From assembly GCA_963556255.1 (NCBI GenBank), contig OY744616.1, forward strand, positions 10,757,491-10,821,490: a stretch of 64,000 nt of DNA, read 5' to 3'. The position numbers were made by a program, and so were the translations under genes. The first letter of the stretch is position 1. Every line of letters starts with the position of its first letter. Below the pieces are notes generated by a model, which worked only from the letters and a program-made list of their open reading frames with translations, did not search any database and was not told where the DNA came from. Of the stretch, positions 21,304 to 32,300 are shown one piece after another. Origin of the DNA: Allolobophora icterica. Lineage: Eukaryota; Annelida; Clitellata; Crassiclitellata; Lumbricidae.

Positions 21304-23363
21304 GAAATCTGATCACTGCACCTGTAGGTATACAAATAATAGTTTCAGCTTATGTTTAATCTAAACTTTACACTGGTTACATGACCTTTGGTAAGGTCTT
21401 GCACACATCAACGCATATTTTCAATATATGTATTGTATATGCTAAGGAATTTCTGTGTGGCAGATATTGAATACGAATGTTTACCAAATAACTTTACGCT
21501 AAAGTCATAAGTTTGCTAACAGTTCACACATAGTGATTTTGATATTTTATGTACTGGAAGTGAACTGTGACGGTTGTTATATATTACTCTATGTTTCTTT
21601 TTCTTTTTTCTCCTTTCCATGGTTTACTGCCTACTTGGTGTAAATAAGTTGTTCATAAACATAATTATTAATAACTACCACAATGATAATTGCCTTGTTT
21701 TAGTTTTCAGGATTAATATGATCTCAACTGATTACTCGGCTCTATAGCCAGTTTGATGACATATGCACTGTGAGCTGTTATGTTATTCTCTAGTTAATGC
21801 TATGTATTTATTCTTAATTGTTTCATTTTGGTTTTGGTTGTTGATTCTGCCTATTTGGCGTAATAAAAGTGTTCATAGTTATAATAAAGCAATCAAATGA
21901 CCTGCTTAACGAAGCCCTACATAATTTATTTATTTATCAGCGCCACCTAGGTAAGTACCTTGGCGGTCTGCAAAATCTTGCTGCAACTAGACCACGGGCT
22001 AAGCACAATTGGAACAATTATACGGATATTGTTTCTGAAGAATTGTTTGAAATATAATACGTAAAAGTAATATGACTTACCATATCACCGTATTTTAACT
22101 TCTACAAAAATGTTCTTCGCTGAGATGGTTTACAAACATCTTACAGAGTACATCCGGTCTCTTCATGAGGCTGGTTCCCTACTGAACACCTAGTATTTAT
22201 GCTTAGGCGCTATGAAGGCGGTACTAAAATAATTGTAGCTGTGCGAAATATTTATATTTTTACTCTGTGGCGTTTAAAAGAATTATATGGCTCTCAATCT
22301 TTATAATATTAGCAACTTTATACTTGAGTGTCTAAGCAGCTGTCTTAAATTCTGACAAGTTGCAACGCCTCTTCAAACTATTTTTGTTTTAAATCTGGAG
22401 TTAAAACAAGTGAAGCATAACTGCAGTTGATACATCTCGACTTCAGGATTCTGTACTTAGGTTCAGGGCCAACGGAACTTTCAGAGGCCTACGAAAGTCT
22501 GAAAATGAGATACTGAATGATTGACTGGGAAAATTGCAAATAACAGCAAATTCAAATTTAATAACTTTTGCGCTGAAACAGTATAAGTTAAGCTTTGCTA
22601 GAATACATTATGTGAACTTTGTGGCTCCTTACATTATTTATTCACAATTCTTCCTAATAAATTTGTTTCTAGTTGTTTTATGCTTATTTTACAAACTTAT
22701 ATTCTGGTGTGTGCAACCTATACATGTTAATGTTGACATTAATTTTTTATGCTCAAACAATAGGTTATAATGGTGCTATAATCAGGGATGCTAAAATAAC
22801 AGATTACTGGTCTGTTATTGCAATATGTACAAATATATTATGTGAACAGAAAATGTGAAGTTTAATTCATATCCGTACATGTATTTTACGTGTATGTGTT
22901 TAGGCTTTAGGGTGAAGTACACATACATGTATTCACAAATTGAGAAGTCACACCATAGCAATTCAAAGTCTTTAAACTCAAGTTCAAACCACAGTCAAGC
23001 CTGCCAGAATACTGTAAAACAGCACCAGGGTTTGAGTGAAATATGTCACCAGATGGAATCATAATATTATGCGAACATTGTCGTGGCACACTAGGAACAC
23101 AGCTTTATCCTAATACTGCACATATCACACAAAACAATATTTACTAGTTTCATATTTGTTTTCATAACGCAACAGCAGAACATCTAGAAAATTCCACATC
23201 AAAGTCAAACTCAAGAAGCTAAATGATTGTCCCATAAAAAAATCTGCCATTTCACTATAGAACTGCTTCATGCCTTTTCCAATATCCATAACCTGCCTGC
23301 CAATATTGCAAGCAATTTGTAGAACTGAGGAACGAGTGTCCAGAAAGTGCCACACCTCATACC

Positions 23364-23572
23364 CAGGGCTGTAGTCGAGGGTATACGCGGGTATACAGCG
23401 TATACTCACCTCTAGAGACCGTATACTCACCTCACATAATATTTATATTTATTTATATTAAAACACTGTAGTGTATACTCACAAAATACTGTAGCGTATA
23501 CTCACCTCTAATTTGTTTCGGAAAACTAACCAGTAGCGTATACTCACCTCTAATTTTACCACTACAGCCCTG
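23364..23572. mobile_element. hAT-like MITE, TSD ctcatacc
   Basis: Starts CAGGGCTGTAGT and ends ACTACAGCCCTG; perfect 8-bp duplications at 23356-23363 and 23573-23580. The 209-bp body is built from repeated GTATACTCACCTCTA units (about five). Confidence 0.88.
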
Positions 23573-23620
23573 CTCATACCGGTAATAACTACAACTCATC
23601 CAGAAGAAACAATGCTTGCT

Positions 23621-23690
23621 TAATGCTTAAATGATGAGCTGCATTGGTTCCTGGTCACTTCTGGTACACTCTTGTCGTTAAAGTGTTAAA
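23621..23690. mobile_element. short palindromic MITE (TTAACACTTTAA family), copy b
   Basis: Inverted orientation relative to the copy at 59412: GAGCTGCATTGGTTCCTGG, ACTTCTGGTACACTC and GTCGTTAAAGTGTTAA match it base for base apart from a few changes. Confidence 0.6.
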
Positions 23691-24103
23691 CAGTAGTATA
23701 TGCATAAAAAACCAAACAACACAAGCATAAAATTTCATTCACCTCCCCTTAGAAATTTGGCATATAAAATTACATAAGCTATTAACAATAATTTTTTCAA
23801 CAGAGGCAAAGCATTTTCATTTAATCTTTTCTTGCTTTCTAAAGCACACCAAGTTTTATAAAGCATTATACATCTGAAGAATTGTCAATATTAATTATTA
23901 TATAAGAATTATTTGTCTGGATATCATAGGCAAAGCTATCATATTCGCACAACTGAAATAGTTCAACAAGAAAGGTGTCAAAATGCTATTCACAATAACG
24001 AAGGTGTCAAAATAATGCTATTCATGTTCAAGTCTTTAGTGAAATAGCATCATCACAATAAATTGTTGAATGTATACTGATAAGATCAATGGCAGGAACT
24101 GGA

Positions 24104-26574
24104 CTATACGATATGTCTCTGCTTCAAGTTCTTTGAGACTGGAATGGCATTTTTGAGTCGGAGTCGTCTAACGGCTTCTCGAACATGTTTTGGCTGGATA
24201 GGTCCAGTTTCATTCCACTGTTCCCTAGCGTCGAGAGCTAAAACAACGCAATCATAATTTCATTCTTCTAACTGCTCACTCTGATCCAAATTTTTGCATG
24301 CACTAGAATCTCCTTAACCCTTTAAAGACGAGAAGGATTAGTTTTCCATACATTTTAGTACTCGCTCGTCGTTAAAGTGTTAAAACATAAATTCAGATGA
24401 GCTTGGGAAAATGACCTCGTAATAGCAAAACTCCATCATAACGAAACCTCAGTAAGAAGGCAGTTCTTAAAAAGATTTCAAAAGACAGTGTTACAATAGG
24501 AGTTTGATAGGTGGCGCCAAGTGTATTTATACTCGCCTAGAATACCTACATTCCTACATACATACAAAAGCCTAGAACCCCTACAGACAAACATACAATT
24601 GAACACAATCATCTGAAGTACTGAAGTCCAAGAATGTCTTTTGTGCAGCATAAATTCAAGTTCTCTAAACCTCATTTCAGGCAATACCAGGTTAAGAAAA
24701 CTTTGACAAAGAATTCATATAAAACTTGGAAGGCATTCAGAATTTCTCTTGAAAACAAACTGCAGTCAAAATTCCATGAATTAATTTAAGATTGAGGTCT
24801 TTAACTAATCGGCTACCAAGTCCCACAAACATAAATAAACACATACAGAAAGCCATTAACAAGGAAACTATGGGCAACAAGGTACATTACAAGTAAAACA
24901 TCAGTTTAGAAAACTTAATAACTTTACCTGTCTCAACTAGTTCGCCTGCGTACACCTTTGCTATTCCGGACATTGCTATGACAACATTCTGTGAGATACT
25001 CGTTCCAGATATTGACTGCATCAACTACAAAGCAAAGTACGACGTAAACATTCGATGCAAAAAATTGACCCTGACGCACAGTAAATTGTTTTTAATGATA
25101 ATGCAATAACTTAAAACTATACTATAAAATTGATCAACATCTTCAGGTGATAAAATTTTTGCACTTAATTTAACTAAGAGACGACGCTGAAATAAGGAAA
25201 AAAAAATCAAGATCTTTAAAACTGAGATTAAAATCTAGGTTCGCCTCTTGTCAAGCATATCGCACACTCAACATTCAAAGACCAGACAGTCTAACATGAC
25301 CAGGAGTTTCTACATCAAGGGCTAATGCTCAGTACAGTTAAGTTTAGGAGAACAGAAACCGTGCCCATGCAACAATACACATAACAACATACCATCTCAA
25401 AATATATGCTCACCCTCTTAATTGCTGCCTTAGGAAATGCTGCTCTTCGATACATTTCATAGCGATTCAGCTGTTCTTCAGTGAAATTTGAAACTAAAAC
25501 TCTGAAAGAACAATGCAACCAATAATAATAAAAACAATAATAATACTAATAATAACAACAGCTAACACCCATTGATATTTAAAAATGCCCTTGCTCTAAA
25601 TTTTCGTAGCAAAGTTGTAAAATAGTTATAAAAGTCAATCAATTTGGGAACAGCTGGGTATAAGGTTATCTCAGCATCCTCACAGTTTACACATTACCTC
25701 CCAGGAATCTAAAAGAAGCTTTCATCCTTGAAGACAAACAATAATTTTGTAAGTCTCTGTCACAAAACTATTCCAACCGTTACTAATTATATTATTATTA
25801 CAAAACAAAACACTTGATCTCCCTTTCATTTACAAAAAGATTGTTCAACATCCCGTAAACTTAGGACGCCTTCTCATGCTAAAAATTCCAAACTGTTCCA
25901 GCTAATGCACAAGAAACATTTTCAAGTACTCTTAAGATGCCCCTCCCCCATACGCAAGCACATGCATTTCGGTTACCCCTCCATGCATATGTAATATATG
26001 GATGGCCCCTTACGTTCTTCATCGCCACATCCATTGCTTGTTAATAGGTGGCGCTAATTAAGTGGGAATATGATTCCTTTTAGGTCTGTCAGTTTGACCC
26101 CAATAGCCTGTTTACAGTATGTTGCATATATATCATTGTCAATTTTTGTGATCAACAAAGATGTTTGAATAAAAAAGATACACGTAATATGTTCTTCCTT
26201 AATTTAACGGTCCACAATACTGACTGCATTTTTAAGCGCTCGTCTTCTTGTACATCTTTCTTGCTCTTTCCATGACTTGTTCCCTCTTCAACGATTTTCT
26301 CATCCTTGCTGCCCTCCTTTTCGTTCTTCTTCTTTTTTGGTGATGGTGACGAATCGCTTAAACTTGTTTCAGTGGCTGTTCTTTTTTGAGGCGTCTTTTT
26401 GCTGGCCTCGCCATCTTTGGCACCACTTTTGGCAGGTTTTGAGGCTGCTTTGGACGTCGGCTTTTCCGGTGTTGCCAACAATGAAAGTGAATTGGCTGTT
26501 GTAGCACCTGTTGTAGGTACTTCCTTAAAATCTTCGTCATAGTCACTGTCTGGTGAAATGAGGCCTGGATCCAT
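24104..26574 (-). CDS. TAF11: TAF11, TFIID histone-fold subunit (4 exons)
   Basis: Subunit of general transcription factor TFIID that pairs with TAF13 through a histone fold. Exons: 26574-26225, 25501-25414, 25024-24928, 24237-24104; 222 aa (human 211). Exon 1 encodes a disordered N-terminus rich in Lys, Ser, Thr and Glu, variable in the family. Exons 2-4 hold the conserved histone fold: [40 protein letters not shown] and [18 protein letters not shown]. The exon 1 donor is ATGCA|gtcagt, joining to give KMQVLVSNF as in human KMQILVSSF; using the nearby gtattg would break the frame. The ATG is the first in frame. It lies between NKIRAS and the TRIM gene, all on the same strand. Confidence 0.95.
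24316..24383. mobile_element. short palindromic MITE (TTAACACTTTAA family), copy c
   Basis: AACCCTTTAAAGACGAGAAG at the left faces GCTCGTCGTTAAAGTGTTAA at the right. It lies just left of TAF11 exon 3, inside its last intron. Confidence 0.6.
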
Positions 26575-27589
26575 TACGAGTAAGGTCTAAATGTCTAAAA
26601 AAATGCAGCACAATGAGAAAAATTCAGATAGAGTTATTAACATTATACATCGTTGCTACACTTAGATCAGAGACATAAACACCAGTAAGTTTAACAGTGC
26701 TTACTGGCTACTAGGTGTTGTGCTTTAAACAAACACTGGTAGGCCTATAATTGTTACGATGTTCGCGTTTTTCTCTGGATCAATATATTAAACTCTATGT
26801 TTGCGGCACCACTGCATCCACACGAACACCGTTTTGGAGAAAATGATTACCCGAAATTTAGCGGCAAACTTTGTGTAAACGTTATTGTTTATAATCTGAA
26901 TGATTTAAAAAACCTTATTGTTTATCTGAATTTCTTGTGCCCTATTCTTTAATCAAACTGTTCATTTAAGAATATGTAAATTGCCAATCATACAAACCGC
27001 GTGTAAGTAATATCGGAAAGTCAGCAAAAAATTTCTTAAATCCAAATTTTGCAATACGAATAAAATTTACTGAACGTAGTGTCAATAAATTTAACTTTAT
27101 AAGACGTTCTTATATCGCTCAACTGACATAATATATCTTTGGTATCACGGACCAACTATAAATTAATACTCATTTAATGTCCTAGTTGAGATCGGCCATC
27201 TGGTGACAAGAAATACTGGGTCTTATTTGCGTAATAAATGCTTTCAATTAATTATATCTATGAAAGAAATCGACGCATAATTACGTTTGCAGAGTAAAAA
27301 CTGCCTATTTACTAATATCAAGCATAAAAATTAAAGCTGGGTGATATCTGTGGGTTAGAATATAACCGGATATACAATATTTAAACGAATTACCATTCCT
27401 CTAGTATAAAGTCCTTGCTTTGACCACAGACTACTGATTGCAGTAAGAGATCAACTGTCACAGACTATATATTTCTAAATCGTACACATAGGACCTTTAA
27501 TTGTATAGCGCTATGTTATAAACAGGCCTTATATGCAGATTGCAGAGAAAGATAAATAGTCTGCAACGGAAATTTTCGGTTCCTCCATC

Positions 27590-27945
27590 ATTATTGCCAA
27601 TCTCCCACCATCATCTGCCTCGCGCTCCTCTATCTATCACCCCTTGGGCTTTTCACTCAAGACTGAAGTCTCGCCTCTTCAAGATTTCATGCATATTTTG
27701 CCTTCCAATTCTCGACCTAAGCAACACCTACCTCCTCTACTCTATTCTACCTCCTGACCTCTTGGCAGCCGGATGCTGGCCTGTTTTTGACTACCCTTTT
27801 AGACAACCTCTGAGACTCGATGCAGCGCACGTGATCAAGGTGGTGCCTGTGTGCTTTCTGTGGCGCTTTAGAAATTTGGAGTTTATGAATATGATTGCAC
27901 TTCTCAACAAGAATACTTTTATTCTTTGCACTAAATGGTGAGGTC
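27590..27945 (+). mobile_element. LINE 3'-region remnant (CR1/L2-like)
   Basis: The + frame gives TPWAFHSRLKSRLF, resembling the C-terminal FHSRLKTxLF of CR1/L2-like reverse transcriptase proteins. The tail CTGTGGCGCTTTAGAAATTT matches 45500-45548 and is related to 30730-30770, so these share a 3' end. Confidence 0.45.
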
Positions 27946-28020
27946 TTAACTGGAATGATACGTATCAGTCTAGTTCTGTTCAAAGGTGAGCAAAAACTAA
28001 GGACAGAACAGCACTTCCTT

Positions 28021-28272
28021 AAGCTAGCCGGTGAGGCAAGACATGGGCATGAATGTTAGCGACTTCATTTCTCAGCCTCAGCATATGAGGGCAGGGACCA
28101 GTCCTCTCCCTCGCCGTCTGATCTCCCTACCAACAGTGTACGGCCTATGTACTCGTTATATTGGAGTTGGCTAGGGGGAGCAGGTGTGAGATTTCTGCTC
28201 TTGTACGGATTTGAACCTCCGACCTCTCAGTTGACAGTCCAGCACACTAACCACTATACTATCGTGCAGCCC
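28021..28272 (-). mobile_element. tRNA-derived SINE, family B, near full length
   Basis: Read on the - strand it starts with a tRNA-like head, A-box AGTATAGTGGTTAGTGTGC and B-box GAGGTTCAAATCCG, then a body shared with 45172-45418, 34565-34765 and 20618-20830. Pol III boxes are spaced as in tRNA. Confidence 0.75.
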
Positions 28273-28296
28273 ACAGAAACTAAAGGTTTATTCTCA

Positions 28297-28450
28297 ACCT
28301 AGTGGTGAGTGTAATGGACTGTCAATCCAGATGTCACACTTCGAATCCCGGCCAGAGATGAAAGTTTTTCAAAAATTTCTGCTCCACTTCACCTGTACTG
28401 GAACCAGCTTAATATAAAACGAAGGCCTGGAGATGTGAATTGTGCCACGA
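28297..28450 (+). mobile_element. SINE family B head fragment
   Basis: CTAGTGGTGAGTGTAATGG and CACTTCGAATCCCGG form A- and B-box-like elements, followed by TTTCTGCTCCACTTCACCTG as in family B. The remaining body is missing or diverged. Confidence 0.5.
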
Positions 28451-29263
28451 ATTGTTAGAATGGGAGCAGGATTTGTTAATAATGGGAGCAGATTTGTCAA
28501 GAATCATGGTCTTTCATGGAAAGAGTACTGTCGTTGGCCAAGGGAAAGTCATCAAGTGAGAAGTTTGGAAAACATGTCACTATGACAACGCATCAAGTTA
28601 CACCGTTTAATCAGGTTATAAAGAACACCACCATAACAAATTGATTTGGCTAACAGTTATCAACAAATACATATAACTGTTTAACAAATAACAGACACTT
28701 CAAACTTTGGTAAAACAGGAACTTTTACCAAAAACAACAGGCAGATTCTGCTGTAAGAATCTTGGGAGGGTCTCGTATTCACACCCTCGTAAAGTCAATA
28801 CAAACGAGGAACACAACATCATATGTAAATTTTTGACACAACTTTCTGACTAGAGAATAGAAACCGGCTGAAACGTAATTCGTCTAACTAAAAGTGAAGC
28901 TGAAACAATAATGGCTCGGTGGTTGCTTTTCAACCAACAACAGCTCAAACAACTGCTAAACTAACTGGAAGAAAGAGTAACCAGTAAACTGTAAACCACA
29001 AAAGCAAACGTAAGAAACTTGGTTGAAACATGATCAAATAAGAAGTCACTGCGAATGTCAGTTCAATAAAAGTTCAACAACAACAACACTTCACGAGAAA
29101 CCAACGGTGGTCATCGAAACACAAAAAAGATAAACAATGTGCATTGTTGAAATGCATCCAGTCTTTAACAAAGTCCGGTAATTCTTCCGTCGTTCAACAG
29201 TTTCCTATCACATGCCTCGAAAGTTTCCCCTTTCACAGTCAGAAGTACAAGGGTTCAAGTGAT

Positions 29264-29331
29264 GCTCACGGATGCTCGACATAGTCTAGTAGGCCGAGCT
29301 CACGGATGCTCGACACAGTCTAGTAGGCCGA
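29264..29331 (+). repeat. 34-bp tandem duplication across the TRIM stop codon
   Basis: Unit GCTCACGGATGCTCGACA plus YAGTCTAGTAGGCCGA occurs at 29264-29297 and 29298-29331 with one difference. The right unit includes the TRIM stop (29320-29322) and last codons; the left lies in the 3' UTR. Confidence 0.85.
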
Positions 29332-32300
29332 GCGCTCCGTCTTCATCGTAACCATATTGGAGACTTGGCATTCAGAGTTCTTATCACAGGCCATAATGAC
29401 AAAATCATACATAATGTCTGGCTCAAGTCCGAACACCCGATGGTCCACTCGACCATACAGCGAAATGCTTTTCCAGATCTTGTTTACGCTCGCCTCGCGG
29501 TAGAGAAGGTAGTGGGATATTCCGGAATCTGGAGGATCATCCAGAGGACTTGGACTGTGTAGTTGGATCGAGTAGGTGTAAGTGCGACACTGGCATTCGA
29601 CAATCTGTGGCACTGCGTCACGAAAAATCACAATGTTAGCGTACATTTGTATCTGAAAATCTATACAGTGCATTTAAAGAACCTCTTCCATTTCTGTCCT
29701 CGAGTATATGATTAGACGTTCACTGGCAACACAAGTTTTATAAAATGTGCATAGAAAATCTTTCAAAGCTACAAAGAGTGGCAATTTGTATCAACTTATC
29801 ATTCACCAAACGAACAAATTAATCAATGGTTTTCTATGCCATAAAGTTTGATGGTATTCAATATTACATGAATCAAAACAATGGCTTTCAAAACTGTTAG
29901 TTTCTGAATGGCACACACAGGAAACCTTCATTCAGCTCATCATTACCACCATTGTTAAGAAACCAGCAACACCACAGACTTTGACATAATATAATTTAAA
30001 GAAAAACAAATACAGTAAAAGCCTTATTGGAAAATCTGGTAGCATTGCTTCATCACTATAGTGTATTTCACAGTTTAAAAATTATCAGATAAAAAGCCTG
30101 GGGTAATCTAAGACCAGTGTTTAATCTAGTCCCCTCTTCTGGGAGGGGAAACAAGGTTTCTGGGGGAACCAACGAATTTACACAAGATTTTTTTCTGTAA
30201 TTTAATCCACCTTTAAAAAGTTTCAGACACTTTTCATAATTTCATCTTCAAAAAAGTTGATGACCTTTTTTTAGTCCTTTGTCCGATTTTTTTACACTTT
30301 TTCTCCAGCAATTACTCTCTCAAAAAAGGTTGATGACCTTTTTTAGGAATTCATCTCTCTGAGGGGGGGAACATGTATCCACATGTATCCTGTGGGGGAA
30401 TTTTCCTCCCCTAAAGGTCTCTGCATATTGCTGGCCTCAAACATCAATCCTGGGGGGACATTTCCCCCAAAGACATCTAGATTAAACACTGGTCTAAGAC
30501 ACAATAGTTCACAGTTTAAAAAATTATCCTGTAAGGTTGTTGGGAAATATCTTCCACCATCTACTCCGCCTTCCAATCTCTCTCTTGTCCCAAATGGAAT
30601 CCACCTTAGCAGCTCCTCTGTCTCCTCACTCTGGTCTCCTGGCACCAAACCTGGACCTCTGCTTGGTATCTCTGAACAACCCCTCAAACATGACGCAGCA
30701 CTCATGAATAAGCTGGTGCCCTGTGCTTAACTTTCACGTAGCGCTGTATAAATGTCGAGATTACGATTATACAATGCATGAGTTTAGTCTAACAATCACC
30801 AATTACCAGGTAATGTAGTCTGAGATGCAGACAAAGTGTGGCACTGGATGACCTCCGACATCTCACTCTGTCCAGTCGCATTGTACGCTATGACTCCAAA
30901 GAAATAGACCGTTCCACTCTGCAGATTGTCATGCATGAGGCAGATAGCGCCATCGCTCTGTGGACCTCGACCGCACTTGCGTGCCTCTCCGGGAGTTTTG
31001 AAATCCACCGTGTCCTAGATTGTCAAAGGCCAAACCAATTCAACTTAGAAACATTTCTTAAAATTCAATGTCATACAGCTAACTGAAAACCATCTAAATG
31101 TCTAGCATCATCCTTTAGCATGCAGTAAATTAATTTCTTTGCCAGTCACACAGTTTGTTCCTATTCCTCAATTTGAAAAACTTGGTTTTCTGTATATCTA
31201 TTAAGCAGCCTTAACACATTCCCTCAACAGTGCTTTAATGATCTTTCCTTCTTCTTCTTCTTCTTCGTTTTCTCCTCCTCCTCCTCCTCCTTCTTCTGTT
31301 CATCCTTCTTCCTCTCTTCCTTCTTCTTCATCTCCTTCTTGTTCTTCTCTTCTCCTTGTTCTTCTCTTCTCCCCCTTCTCCTTCTTTTTCTTCTTCGCCT
31401 TCTTCTTATTCTGAAGTACCATAATTCCTGTTATATATATTTGGGGATAGAGTAAGTAAATAAAAATTCAGTCCATATCCGCAAGTGGGACGTAGGTGAG
31501 GCGCTCATCTCCTTTTCTAAGCCCTTGAGCCGGCAATGGACGAATCCCAAGGTCCTGGACACGGGGCTAGTGATATCACAGGACTTGCCGTTTACTTCCC
31601 AGCTTACGCCGGTACCAAATTATACTGCTTGGTGGCAGAGGCACGGTGTGCGCAAACAACTTGCCCAAAGTCGTTGCACGGAGTCGAACCGTAGACCGCA
31701 TGATCATTGACCAAACGCGTTACCGATAGCTCCAACGTGCGGGGATAGAGTACATGATTGTTAATACACTGGTTCTTCATTTCTGAATACAGGGTTTGAA
31801 TCCTAGATTAATAAGAAGTCGAGTGAAATTCAGATTACGAAAACTGACCTTCCATTTATTTATTTATTTATTTATTCATTCCGGATATTTCTATAGCGCC
31901 TCTCGAAGTCAGTTACTACTCAGAGGTGCTCCCAACTACAGCATTTGATACTGTGCCGGAATTTTCACGCCGAAGCGCCACGAGCAATTGCAAGTGAAGG
32001 ACTTGCCCAAGGTCCGTATGCAGCGGCTAGAGTGGGATTCGAACCTGCAACCCTCCGGTCACAAGGCGCCGAACTTACCTCTGAGCCACCACGCCCCACA
32101 ATGCAAGAGTGCCTTAAATAAATAAATCATTCAAATTCTTTATCTCAAAATCAACCAATAGGAAAAGCATTTCTGGATTGCTTCTGCATTCATGGTCAGG
32201 ACAAAAGATACCCAAACCCAGGACCATGTCTCTAATGTTTATAGAGGCGCCATATAAAATGAATTATCAATGAAAGAGCAATATGATAATCGGAGTTCCT

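Larger units (their letters stand above)
22140..24103. other. intergenic between NKIRAS and TAF11
   Basis: No coding exon recognised. It holds NKIRAS upstream sequence, AT-rich DNA, one hAT MITE and one palindromic MITE (both listed). Open frames here are short and lack family matches. Confidence 0.5.
26575..29319. other. intergenic between TAF11 and TRIM, repeat-rich
   Basis: No conserved exon found. It contains TAF11 upstream DNA, then a LINE-like coding remnant, a SINE and a second SINE head, listed separately. Confidence 0.5.
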
